This document shows, piece after piece, positions 1 through 8,033 of a DNA stretch of 64,000 nucleotides. The stretch lies in NCBI RefSeq assembly GCF_000621745.1, contig NZ_JHXK01000029.1, positions 1 through 64,000 on the forward strand, read 5' to 3'. Source of the DNA: Clostridium beijerinckii HUN142 (GTDB taxonomy: Bacteria > Bacillota > Clostridia > Clostridiales > Clostridiaceae). Under the pieces are notes generated by a model. The model made no database searches and was not told the DNA's origin. It was given only the letters and a program-made list of their open reading frames with translations. Positions within the stretch are counted from its first letter, which is position 1. Each line of letters opens with the position of its first letter. The position numbers and the translations under genes were made by a program.

Positions 1-402
1 CATGAAGAAAAGATTAACAGATTAATGACAGATATATCAAAAAGAACTCATTTTGTGATGGCAGGTTCAATGGATAGTTTTAATCAGCCCTTTGTTCCAT
101 TATTTGATTTAGCTATACATATTACTGCATCTGTTAATACTAGAATTGCCCGAATTCATAAGAGAGAATATGAAGTATATGGAGAGAGAATTTTAGAAGG
201 TGGCGATATGTATGAAGTACATTGCCGTTTTCTTGATAACTCAGCAAGATATGATACAGATGGCTCTCCATGTATGAGCACCCATACACAATGGGCAGAT
301 TCGTTGCCTTGTAAAGTACTTAGGTTAAGTGGTGATGGGGAGTTAAATAAGAATGTTGAAATAATAGTCCGTGAATATTGGAAACTGGATTCTCAAGAGT
401 AA
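1..402 (+). CDS. P-loop kinase-like ATPase, 5'-truncated by the window
   Basis: The reading frame is open from base 1 (codons for HEEKINRL precede the first internal ATG at 25), so only the C-terminal part is present. Residues such as FVMAGSMDSF, the repeated arginines in TRIARIHKREYEVYGERI and the DNSARYDTD segment look like the LID/C-terminal part of an adenylate-kinase-like AAA family ATPase. In these proteins the LID arginines contact nucleotide phosphates. The Walker A part would lie upstream of the window, so substrate and length cannot be judged. The following 258 bases hold no gene. Confidence 0.6.
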   Translation, partial: HEEKINRLMTDISKRTHFVMAGSMDSFNQPFVPLFDLAIHITASVNTRIARIHKREYEVYGERILEGGDMYEVHCRFLDNSARYDTDGSPCMSTHTQWADSLPCKVLRLSGDGELNKNVEIIVREYWKLDSQE

Positions 403-660
403 GTTTATTGAGAATTTTGATGTAAAAAGTCCAATTTATCGTTGAGGTAATTCGCAATCCTAAAAAAGTATGAAGTAATTATTATTGTATTAATTTATCC
501 AAAGTTAATTTCTCTGTGTTTTAGAATCCACCTATTGGTGATATATCTATACTTGTGGTACTAACTAAAGTTTGAAAAATCATTTAATATTATCATTATA
601 TAATAAGTGACATGCAAAAATTAAAATAAGAATTGTTGCTTGCAGGAGGTATAGAAGATA

Positions 661-1098
661 ATGACAGAAGAGATTTATGTGAGAGATATAAACAACGGTG
701 ATTTTGAGACTTTAACAGAATTAATTAAACAATTAGGATATCCATCGACTTTAAGTAAGGTGTCTGATAGACTAAGTAAAATTAATTCAAGTAAGAATTA
801 CAAAACATTTGTGGCAGAAGTTAGTGGAAAAGTCGTGGGTTTTATCGGATTAAGTAAATTATATGCGTATGAATATGATGGAGATTATGTAAGAATTGTT
901 GCATTGATAGTTAGTGAGCAATATAGGGGAAAAGGTATAGGTTCAAAGTTAGTTGAAGCAGCTGAGAAGTGGGCATTAGAAGAAAATTCAATTGCAGTTT
1001 CTTTAAATAGTGGAATAAATCGCAAAGAAGCTAACTCTTTTTATGAAAGTATAGGTTACAGTATTAAAGGATACAGTTTTTCAAAAAGTATTATATAA
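661..1098 (+). CDS. GNAT family N-acetyltransferase
   Basis: A 145-residue single-domain GNAT protein, the usual size for the family. The acetyl-CoA pyrophosphate-binding motif A is clear at residues 87-94 (QYRGKGIG), followed by the helix SKLVEAAEKWA. The C-terminal NRKEANSFYESIGY segment is the usual motif B with the asparagine and tyrosine typical of this fold. A strong ribosome binding site (GGAGG) lies about 11 bases before the ATG. It stands alone between non-coding stretches, so its acyl acceptor cannot be inferred. Confidence 0.88.
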   Translation: MTEEIYVRDINNGDFETLTELIKQLGYPSTLSKVSDRLSKINSSKNYKTFVAEVSGKVVGFIGLSKLYAYEYDGDYVRIVALIVSEQYRGKGIGSKLVEAAEKWALEENSIAVSLNSGINRKEANSFYESIGYSIKGYSFSKSII

Positions 1099-1309
1099 AT
1101 AATAGAAGAATTCCAGGATATTTCAAATAAAGGATTTTATATAAATATATAATTTGGGCTAAAGATAATATAAAAATTCATAAAAGACCATTTTTGTAAT
1201 ATGGAAGAGTTTATAAACTTAGTGCATAATTCTAAAAACGGATGTAATAAAAGATTCATCACTTTCTACTTATACAGAGAAATCTGTCATAAATATAAAG
1301 TGATTTTAT

Positions 1310-1352
1310 TTAACAGCTTCTATCCCCTTCATAATAAAACTGTAGGCAAGAC
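1310..1352 (-). pseudogene. Relic of a TetR-family C-terminus
   Basis: Read on the minus strand, the last codons give SFIMKGIEAVK followed by a stop, close to the end of the TetR protein at 5851-6417 (SFIMNGMKAVK, stop). Only about 14 codons are recognisable and no upstream HTH is present. This suggests a degraded copy of that regulator. Apart from this, the 424 bases between 1098 and 1523 show nothing I can support. Confidence 0.35.
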
Positions 1353-1522
1353 TATGAAAATGAAATTTCTAATTTTCGAAATATGGAGTTATTAAACACA
1401 AGCAAATTTAAAGAAGGTGTAATCATATTAGATTAAATTGAATATTTACAAGTAATTGGTATATAATTAGATTAATGTAAATAAATGCGAATAAACTCGC
1501 TATGAATTTTGAGGGGATAATT

Positions 1523-1780
1523 ATGTATTATAATACTAAATTCAAAATTATTAATATAACAATATCAATAGTAACTATTTTAACAGCAATATTTTCTATG
1601 GTGAAACATGATTTGAAAATTATTATGCCAATTATGCTCATCTTATTGGGAATGCAACAACTAATAATGGGAATTAATTCTTTCAAATTAAATAAGAAAA
1701 AAGAATATACTTTATCAATATGTATAAGCATATTTTTGTTTTTAAGTTCAATAGTATCAATTAAACTTATAAATTCGTAA
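1523..1780 (+). CDS. Small two-helix membrane protein, unknown function
   Basis: An 85-residue protein with two or three hydrophobic segments (around residues 10-30, 34-50 and 63-80) separated by short basic stretches (KHDLK, LNKKKE). The start is set at 1523 rather than the upstream ATG at 1502, because GAGGGG at 1511-1516 is correctly spaced for 1523 only. No family is recognised. It is followed by the remains of another small membrane ORF. Confidence 0.6.
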   Translation: MYYNTKFKIINITISIVTILTAIFSMVKHDLKIIMPIMLILLGMQQLIMGINSFKLNKKKEYTLSICISIFLFLSSIVSIKLINS

Positions 1781-1803
1781 TATTGTTAGGAGAAGTTTTT
1801 TGA

Positions 1804-1998
1804 GTGAAAATTTTAGAGAAATGCTTTAAATAGTATAATGTCTCAATTGTCATTTTTTTAATAATATATTACATAGTTTCTGATTCATTTCATGCAAATA
1901 AGTATGTGAAATTTCTAATGGTAATTATAATGTCTTTATATACTATAATATTAAGTATGAGTTATAGATTTGCAAATAAGTTAATAGTTAATAGTTAA
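1804..1998 (+). pseudogene. Small membrane ORF interrupted by an in-frame TAG
   Basis: A GTG at 1804 sits behind AGGAGA (1788-1793) and begins MKILEKCFK. A TAG at 1831-1833 stops it, but the same frame then stays open to 1998 and encodes a hydrophobic segment (VSIVIFLIIYYIV) and a second one (FLMVIIMSLYTIILSM). The length and hydrophobicity pattern resemble the preceding small membrane gene. Read-through of the amber codon is possible, but an inactivated gene is the simpler reading. Confidence 0.4.
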
Positions 1999-2160
1999 TA
2001 GGAAAAGTGTAATAGAATTAATCTTATGGAATTTATTTATTGTAGTACTTATTATTTGTTGGTATTTTAGATTTGTATATTAATATTCAAGGGTAATTTT
2101 AAAATTATAATAGAATAAAGAATGTCTAAATAAAGAAGATTACATAAGTGAGGATATATT

Positions 2161-2511
2161 ATGACCAAACATAAGATCTATACAATGAGTGTAGCAAATG
2201 TCTATCCCCTTTATGTTATGAAGGCGGAGAAAAAAGGACGTACAAAAACAGAAGTTGATAAAATCATCCGTTGGCTGACAGGATATAGCCAGGAAGAGCT
2301 AGAAGCTGAGCTGGAAAAACAGACTGATTTCGAGACTTTCTTTGCAGAAGCTCCCAAAATGAACCCTTTACGGACTTTGATTAAAGGAGTTGTCTGTGGT
2401 GTTCGAGTGGAAGAAATTGAAGAACCAATTATGCAGGAAATTCGCTATTTGGATAAGCTAATAGATGAATTAGCAAAGGGAAAAGCAATGAATAAGATTT
2501 TAAGAAAATAA
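2161..2511 (+). CDS. DUF2200 domain-containing protein
   Basis: A 116-residue soluble protein that matches the DUF2200 pattern along its whole length: an N-terminal [12 protein letters not shown] segment, a basic [17 protein letters not shown] motif and a central [20 protein letters not shown] block. The family has no established function. Codon use is less A+T-biased than the neighbouring small genes, which may mean recent acquisition. A GAGG element lies just upstream of the ATG, and a weak terminator follows. Confidence 0.85.
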   Translation: MTKHKIYTMSVANVYPLYVMKAEKKGRTKTEVDKIIRWLTGYSQEELEAELEKQTDFETFFAEAPKMNPLRTLIKGVVCGVRVEEIEEPIMQEIRYLDKLIDELAKGKAMNKILRK

Positions 2512-2527
2512 TTATTAAAAACTGAGA

Positions 2528-2571
2528 AACACTGATTTCATATGTAAAATATAAATAATTGGTGTTTTTTT
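2528..2571 (+). terminator. Weak intrinsic terminator after the DUF2200 gene
   Basis: An AACAC...GTGTT stem with partial internal pairing is followed directly by a T run. It sits about 15 bases after the DUF2200 stop codon. Confidence 0.5.
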
Positions 2572-2688
2572 GTTGACCAGATTAAATTTGAAACTTTATA
2601 TAATGTATTTTTAGGTACCATAAAGACTAGTGAGGTTATGTACAATAAATTATATAAAAAATGTTAAGAAGAAGATTTCGCATATAAA

Positions 2689-3375
2689 TTATTTTTTTTG
2701 TAAGAATAATGTACCGTCACTTTGAAGTTCTGCATATATTATATCCGCTAAATTAGATATATTTTGCATTTTAAGTTGAGTATATAACCAATCTTCGCTT
2801 AAATTTAATTCTTTCAAATTATGTCTAACTATTTTTCCGTCAGAAATTATTTCAGATGGTAAATATTTCGGTGTAGGAATAGTAATGTTCATATCAGATT
2901 TAGTAATTTGTTGATCTTGTGGCTTTTTCAGTACACTTAAGTTTCCGTTAGGTTCTAATATAGCATATTCTACTTCTTTAATAGAGAATATATTTTGTTT
3001 CCTAAGTAGCATTAGTAAATCATCTAAGTTAAGACGATTAGATGTTAGAGAAGCTTTTAAAATCATCCCTCTTTTTATAACTATTGTAGGTTGACCATCC
3101 ATTATTTGTCTTAATTTGCTGAATTTTAAGCCAATGTATTCAACTAAAAGAGTTAATAGACACCAAAAAACTAATCCTATAAAATCATCCCAAAAAGGTT
3201 CTTCAGTTTCACGAATCATGTTAGCTGCTATTGAGCCAATTGTAATTCCAGTAAAGTAATTAAAAAAGGTTAGGTGGCTCATTTGTTTTTTTCCTAATAT
3301 TCTGGTTAAAACTAGTAATGTTATAAAAAGTATGAATGTTCTTAGTAATACGGAAAGTGTGTTTGTTGGAATCAT
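2689..3375 (-). CDS. DUF421 (YetF/YcaP-type) membrane protein
   Basis: A 228-residue protein with three N-terminal transmembrane helices (about residues 8-25, 36-54 and 62-82), followed by a cytoplasmic DUF421 region containing GQPTIVIKRG and the block NRLNLDDLLMLLRKQNIFSIKEVEYAILEPNG. This architecture is typical of YetF-like proteins of spore formers, whose molecular role is unsettled. The start has GGAGG a few bases upstream on the minus strand. It is a single gene convergent with the DUF2200 gene. Confidence 0.9.
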   Translation of the reverse strand: MIPTNTLSVLLRTFILFITLLVLTRILGKKQMSHLTFFNYFTGITIGSIAANMIRETEEPFWDDFIGLVFWCLLTLLVEYIGLKFSKLRQIMDGQPTIVIKRGMILKASLTSNRLNLDDLLMLLRKQNIFSIKEVEYAILEPNGNLSVLKKPQDQQITKSDMNITIPTPKYLPSEIISDGKIVRHNLKELNLSEDWLYTQLKMQNISNLADIIYAELQSDGTLFLQKK

Positions 3376-3581
3376 TGGTATTACCTCCTAAAGCTATAGT
3401 AAAAATAATCTTTATGTAAAGAAAATAGTGCAGTATGAAAAGTTGTAAATATAAATGGATTATTGACTATTAATCACGTTTATATTCAATATAAACAGTG
3501 ATTATAATGAGTAATGCGTAATCTGTCCAGCATATTAAAAAGATATGTATCTATGTAATTGATAGTAATATTAGATTGAAA

Positions 3582-3618
3582 TGTCACACTTATTTATATG
3601 TAAAAGTGTGATATTTTT
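3582..3618 (+). terminator. Hairpin with T tract in intergenic DNA
   Basis: GTCACACTT (3583-3591) pairs with AAGTGTGAT (3604-3612), followed by a T run. No intact gene precedes it on the plus strand, so it may be the tail of a lost transcript. Confidence 0.5.
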
Positions 3619-3688
3619 ACTGTCTAATTTTTAGATTGAATGTATTAAATAAAAAGTTAGTCTTTTAAAATTGAATATTATGGCATTT

Positions 3689-3705
3689 ACAATTTATGTT
3701 ATAAT
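3689..3705 (+). promoter_or_regulatory. Extended -10 promoter-like site
   Basis: TATAAT at 3700-3705 is preceded by TG with one base between, and by TTTACA a few bases upstream. The same arrangement recurs before several genes in this window (17654, 41278, 43521, 53604). It would drive transcription toward the esterase gene at 4054. Confidence 0.4.
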
Positions 3706-3882
3706 TGATTTATAATAGTAAGAGTACGGATGGGTAGAATGGGGATAGGTGAAAAATATATCTTTAAGAATACGACACTAAATGGTCTGTGATGTATGAA
3801 TTTGAAAAGTCTAATATATGTGAATCTCTTTAAAATGTAATATTAGGAATTGAAAACAGAAAACACATCTATTCTAGATGCT

Positions 3883-3943
3883 CATGGCAAAACAATGGTT
3901 GATATTTTAATAGGGGTAAAATATCAACCATTGTTTTGCCATG
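3883..3943. repeat. Perfect 27-bp inverted repeat with a 7-base loop
   Basis: The arm at 3883-3909 begins CATGGCAAAACAATGG and is exactly complementary to 3917-3943, with a 7-base loop. No T run follows on either side, so it is not a standard terminator. It lies about 110 bases before the esterase gene, in what would be its leader. Confidence 0.85.
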
Positions 3944-4053
3944 ATGATTCATTCATGTGGTTTTGCTCTATTTTAGTATTAATATTATAAAGGAAATATT
4001 ATTAAGCTATTTAATTTAAGAGGGGATAGTATATAAAAAGTATACAATGAATT

Positions 4054-5313
4054 ATGATTAAAAATAATATTGAAACAGAATTAATAAAAAAATTAAAAAT
4101 GAATATTAAAAATGACGAAAAAAAGGCTTTGAGTGAATTTCTCGAATTTTTAAAGGAAAAAGGGAACCCAATTATTGAACCAATAAAGGATGAACCAGAT
4201 TATTCATTAGTTACAATATTCCATTTTGCTGAACAACCGATTAAAAATGTACTTATAATTTCAACAATACTACCGGCTTTAACTGATGAGAATATTGAAG
4301 AACATCTTCTTGATCGTATCCGTGATACAAATTTATGGTATGGGATTTATAAAGTTAGAAATGACGTAAAATTTTCGTACAATTTGTTCCCTAATGACTC
4401 TCTACTTAGAGGATGTCCAGAAAGATATAAAAATATGATAGCGGATAAATTTAACAAAAATAAACTAACTTTTGATAGGCCAGGTTGTTTTATGGCGGAG
4501 ACACCATATGTTAACATGCCTAATTCAGAAGAAAATTTTTGGCTTGAAGAAAGAATCAATATCCCAAAAGGAACTATTACAAAGCTTGAATTTGAAAGCT
4601 CATACTTCATAAAACCTAGAGTTATAAACATTTATAAACCTTATGGTTATAGCAAAGATTCACCACCTTATGGGTTTATTGCATTGACAGATGGATATGA
4701 TTATATAAATGTTCTTAAAGCAGAACAAACCTTGAATAATTTGATTGATGATAAAAAAATCCCGACTATTGTAGCGATTTTTATTGATACAATAGATGAA
4801 AGATCTGAGGATTTATCGTGTAATGATTTATTTTGTAGTTCTGTAGCAAATGAAATGATTCCTTGGCTTAGAGAAAAATATAACTTATCAGAGGAACCTC
4901 AAAATGCAATAATTGGTGGTTTGAGCCTTGGCGGATTAACAGCTATATATATGGGGGTAAAACATTTTGAGGTGTTTGGAAATGTACTTTGTGAATCAGG
5001 TTCATTTTGGTACAAGCCTAAAAAATCAGACGAAAAAAAGGAATGTAAAGTAGAACTTGAAAAGAAAGATAGTAAACTTGATTGCTGGATGAGTGAACAA
5101 ATAAAATTAAGCCCAAAACTGCCACTAAAGTTTTATATGAATATAGGCGTTCTTGAAAATAAACAAAGAATGATTAACAATTCATTGAATGTTAAGAGCA
5201 CCTTAGAATCATTAGGTTATCATGTTGATTTTGAATTTTTTAAAAGTGGACATGACTATCTGAGTTGGGGGCAGACACTTGCCAATGGATTAATTTCGCT
5301 TATTGGATACTAA
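4054..5313 (+). CDS. Enterochelin-esterase-like alpha/beta hydrolase
   Basis: A 419-residue protein with an N-terminal region resembling the Fes/IroD N-domain (about residues 40-190) and a C-terminal esterase-D-type hydrolase domain. The nucleophile elbow is GLSLGG with Ser about residue 291, and the catalytic histidine is in SGHDY about residue 400. Members hydrolyse ester bonds in siderophores or other acyl esters. There is no signal peptide, so action is cytoplasmic. The nearest purine-rich site (AAGAGGGG) is about 29 bases upstream of this ATG, so the exact start is uncertain. No siderophore transport genes lie nearby. Confidence 0.8.
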   Translation: MIKNNIETELIKKLKMNIKNDEKKALSEFLEFLKEKGNPIIEPIKDEPDYSLVTIFHFAEQPIKNVLIISTILPALTDENIEEHLLDRIRDTNLWYGIYKVRNDVKFSYNLFPNDSLLRGCPERYKNMIADKFNKNKLTFDRPGCFMAETPYVNMPNSEENFWLEERINIPKGTITKLEFESSYFIKPRVINIYKPYGYSKDSPPYGFIALTDGYDYINVLKAEQTLNNLIDDKKIPTIVAIFIDTIDERSEDLSCNDLFCSSVANEMIPWLREKYNLSEEPQNAIIGGLSLGGLTAIYMGVKHFEVFGNVLCESGSFWYKPKKSDEKKECKVELEKKDSKLDCWMSEQIKLSPKLPLKFYMNIGVLENKQRMINNSLNVKSTLESLGYHVDFEFFKSGHDYLSWGQTLANGLISLIGY

Positions 5314-5399
5314 GATGATAAATTATAATAGGATGAATAAAGAAGATGAAACTAGTAGTACTATTTTTTATGTCTTTAAAACTTTTTGATAAGTTATAA

Positions 5400-5684
5400 A
5401 GAAAGAGCGGAGATCATCCCAAAGGTAAACCTGACTGCAATGGCCATTCTTCTGCATTTGATGGGATTGCGTACAGACCTTCTGACTTTTGTTCAAGAGA
5501 TACACTTATTATTGAAGCTGGTGAACGAGAGGGGATTTATATAGCTGACTTTCCTATTGATGAAATCAGAGAGTATAGAAGTCGTGAAGTACATGGCAAT
5601 TCATACCGCCATCCACAGAAATATAAATTACTTATTTCTGAAAAGATTCAAGAGCCATTCGCCAGAAATGATTACAGAAAATAG
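5400..5684 (+). pseudogene. C-terminal fragment of a carbon-nitrogen hydrolase
   Basis: The frame is open from 5400 to the TAG at 5682-5684 without any start codon. It encodes about 94 residues, including HPKGKPDCNGHSSAFDG, then DTLIIEAGEREGIYIADFP and EIREYRSREVHGNSYRHP. These match the C-terminal end of nitrilase/carbon-nitrogen hydrolase family proteins. The catalytic Glu-Lys-Cys part is missing. Codon use is less A+T-rich than the surroundings. I read it as the relic of a deleted gene. Confidence 0.7.
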
Positions 5685-5803
5685 TAGTAAGGGAAAGTAA
5701 AAAGTTAAAATGCAATTTTAATTACAGATGTTGTCTTTATGGGTTTCAATTTGTAGCATTTAAGATAAGTAATATTACATTTAAAAATCTAATATTAAAT
5801 TAG

Positions 5804-5850
5804 AATATCGCGAATCTATTCATAACTAAGAATAAATTTGCGATATTTTT
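5804..5850 (+). terminator. Intrinsic terminator
   Basis: GAATATCGCGAAT pairs with ATTTGCGATATT around a loop of about 19 bases and is followed by a run of seven T. It would end plus-strand transcription from the hydrolase relic and abuts the end of the minus-strand TetR gene. Confidence 0.75.
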
Positions 5851-6417
5851 TTATTTAACAGCTTTCATCCCATTCATAATAAAGCTAATCGTTTTTTCAA
5901 TATTGTATTCTTTATTATTTTTACTAAAATAGCAATATTGAGCACAACTATATACTGATGATGAAATTAGTTTGACTAATATATTTGTATCTTTAGAATC
6001 TAACTCATTTCTGGCTACCATACTATTTAATATTTTTTCAATAAGAGTATCTATTTTATATTTTAATAAATTATCTACAGTAGAAGCTATAGATGTAGAA
6101 TCAATTTTACGCTTTTGATAAAAAGAGATATTGTATTCATAAAGGAATACAATAAGTTCTTTTATAATATCTTCGGTTAAATTTATAGAGTTTAAAATTT
6201 CTATTGGTAACATTTCCTCAAAGCAATCTATAACGAGTTCTTCCAATAAAATATACTTATCTATATAGTGAGCATAAAAAGTTGCTCTATTTATAGTTGC
6301 CTTTGTTGTAATATCTTTAATTGTTATGTATTTAAAATCTTTTTCCTCAAGTAATTGGACAAACGACTCTTTAAGCAAATTTTTAGTTCTTACTGCTCTT
6401 GGGTCTTTTTCATTCAT
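5851..6417 (-). CDS. TetR/AcrR family transcriptional regulator
   Basis: A 188-residue TetR-type repressor. The N-terminal HTH is clear: ITIKDITTKATINRATFYAHYIDKYILLEE at about residues 29-58. The C-terminal ligand-binding region has no recognised specificity. It is transcribed divergently from the ketopantoate-reductase-like gene at 6578, and the 160-base spacer contains a palindrome that could be its operator, so autoregulation and control of that neighbour are likely. A similar HTH sequence occurs in the regulator at 24773. Confidence 0.88.
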   Translation of the reverse strand: MNEKDPRAVRTKNLLKESFVQLLEEKDFKYITIKDITTKATINRATFYAHYIDKYILLEELVIDCFEEMLPIEILNSINLTEDIIKELIVFLYEYNISFYQKRKIDSTSIASTVDNLLKYKIDTLIEKILNSMVARNELDSKDTNILVKLISSSVYSCAQYCYFSKNNKEYNIEKTISFIMNGMKAVK

Positions 6418-6463
6418 AATTTATCATTAATCTCCTTTGACAAAACAACAGATTTAATAAAAT

Positions 6464-6479
6464 GTTGTTTATACAACAT
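6464..6479. promoter_or_regulatory. Candidate TetR operator palindrome
   Basis: TGTTGTTTATACAACA is an inverted repeat (TGTTG/CAACA) in the divergent spacer between the TetR gene and the ketopantoate-reductase-like gene. A related TGTTGTTTATA occurs upstream of the second TetR gene near 24721. Confidence 0.5.
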
Positions 6480-6577
6480 AGCTAAAAATCTATTGGTTGT
6501 AGCTTTATGAGTAATCAAATATTATATTAACATACACTTATATTTTAAACAACACATGTTTAATAGGAGGAAATATA

Positions 6578-7531
6578 ATGAAAATTTTAATGATAGGCAG
6601 AGGAGTAATTTCAACACAATATGGATGGGCTTTAGAACAAGCAGGCAATGATGTGACATTTTACGTGCGTAAAGGAAGAATCAATCAGTATGGCGATATA
6701 GTGAATTTAAAAATATTAGATGGCAGAAAGAACAAAAAAGGTGATTTAGTAAATAAATCTTGGAAAATCAAAATGATAGAAGAACTGTCATCTAATCATG
6801 ATTTTGATTTGATTATGATTAGCGTAAATCATAATCAATTAAGCAATATAATAAATTGGTTAGAGCCACTTGTTAATAATTCAACTGTTTTAATATTTAA
6901 TAATATTATTGATGAACCTTTAAACTCAATTGGATCAATTCCTAAAGAACAAGTTGTTTGGGGATTCCCAGGAGCTGGTGGATCTTTTATAAATAAAAAC
7001 ACATTAGATGGTGGGTTTATGAAAAACATATTTATGGGATTCATTGATAATACTACTAATAAAGCTAGATATGATATGGCGACTCGCTTATTTAAAAATG
7101 CAGGTTTTGGTATTTCTGAACAGAAAGATATGCGCAATTGGCTATGGTTTCACGTAATTACTAACGCAAGTATGATGGCTGCAGCCTCAAAAGCAGGTTC
7201 GCTTAATAATCTATTTAATTCCACAAGTGCCCTTAAAAATTTTGCTTTAATATTAAGGGAACTTACACCATTGATGGAAGCTAAAGGCTCTAAGGTTAGT
7301 ACAATAATAAATATTGCAGTGAATTTACCTGCAGGCCTTGTGGCTTTTGTAATGAAATTAGCATTAGCTGAAGGTAAGCTGCCAAGAGAAATAATGAGAA
7401 GTGCTAGTGGGAGTGAAAATCTAAAAGCTGAAAGTAATGTAATATTCGTACGCGATACTCTTGCTGAAGCACGTAGACTAGGGATATCCATTCCTAGGCT
7501 TGAATCTTTAGAGTCACCTATTTATAAATGA
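6578..7531 (+). CDS. Ketopantoate reductase family (ApbA/PanE-like) oxidoreductase
   Basis: A 317-residue NAD(P)-dependent oxidoreductase. The N-terminal Rossmann motif is at residues 5-16 (MIGRGVISTQYG), giving a GxGxxS form instead of the common GxGxxG. The downstream VWGFPGAGG region and the C-terminal helical domain follow the ApbA/PanE plan. True PanE reduces ketopantoate in pantothenate synthesis, but this protein sits next to a TetR repressor rather than pan genes and is more likely one of the many paralogues of unknown substrate. A GGAGG site precedes the ATG. A distant paralogue lies at 55179. Confidence 0.8.
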   Translation: MKILMIGRGVISTQYGWALEQAGNDVTFYVRKGRINQYGDIVNLKILDGRKNKKGDLVNKSWKIKMIEELSSNHDFDLIMISVNHNQLSNIINWLEPLVNNSTVLIFNNIIDEPLNSIGSIPKEQVVWGFPGAGGSFINKNTLDGGFMKNIFMGFIDNTTNKARYDMATRLFKNAGFGISEQKDMRNWLWFHVITNASMMAAASKAGSLNNLFNSTSALKNFALILRELTPLMEAKGSKVSTIINIAVNLPAGLVAFVMKLALAEGKLPREIMRSASGSENLKAESNVIFVRDTLAEARRLGISIPRLESLESPIYK

Positions 7532-7575
7532 TAATTGAAGATAAAACACTATGAAGAGAGTTTTTTGATGTTATA

Positions 7576-7604
7576 TTTACAAAAACAGGTTTTTGTTGTA
7601 AAAT
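7576..7604 (+). promoter_or_regulatory. Promoter of the lysS T-box leader
   Basis: TTTACA at 7576-7581 and TAAAAT at 7599-7604 are separated by exactly 17 bases. Transcription would start about 7611, just at the beginning of the T-box leader. Confidence 0.6.
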
Positions 7605-7605
7605 G

Positions 7606-7901
7606 TATTAAAAGCAATGAAAAGAAGAGTAAATAAAATAATTCATTTTCAGAGAGCTCTAGATGGTGGGATTGAGCAATGGATTTTTATTGAAGAAGGT
7701 CTTGGAGCTGCACACTGAGTCTGCTTTGCAGAGGTAGGATGTGACGGAATACCACGTTATAGGTATAGAGTATCTCTTTTTTTTGATGTACTTGAAGAGG
7801 TGTATACGGCAACGCATACATAAACTGAGGTGGTACCACGAATTTATAACTTTCGTCCTCAAGATTAGAAATCTTGGAGGTGAAGGTTTTTTTTATTTGT
7901 A
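7606..7901 (+). promoter_or_regulatory. T-box leader, lysine-type by context
   Basis: The leader has the hallmarks of a T-box riboswitch. There is an AGTA/AGAGAG region in Stem I, and the conserved T-box GAGGTGGTACCACG is at 7827-7840. An antiterminator is overlapped by a strong terminator at about 7850-7898, whose arms CGTCCTCAAGATT and AATCTTGGAGG pair, followed by eight T. Uncharged tRNA binding should allow read-through into the downstream lysyl-tRNA synthetase gene. I did not fold Stem I fully, so the specifier codon (AAA or AAG expected) is not proven. Confidence 0.88.
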
Positions 7902-8033
7902 TTAAGGCAATATCAAAAGAATAATAAGTAAATCCGCTTTCTTGCCTGATAAAATATTCATGGTAAATTTGAAAGTGATATTTTCTTTTATGTGCCTAAA
8001 TTGATTAATAAATAAGTAAAGGTGGTAACAAAA

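Larger units (their letters stand above)
3376..4053. other. 678-base intergenic stretch with hairpins and a promoter-like site
   Basis: No gene is visible. The stretch holds a terminator-like hairpin at 3582-3618, a promoter-like ATGTTATAAT near 3700 and a perfect 27-bp inverted repeat at 3883-3943, each listed separately. The last may lie in the leader of the esterase gene. Confidence 0.5.

Noticed and set aside
1201..1395. 64-residue plus-strand ORF
   Set aside because: It covers, in antisense, the relic of a TetR C-terminus and has no ribosome binding site.
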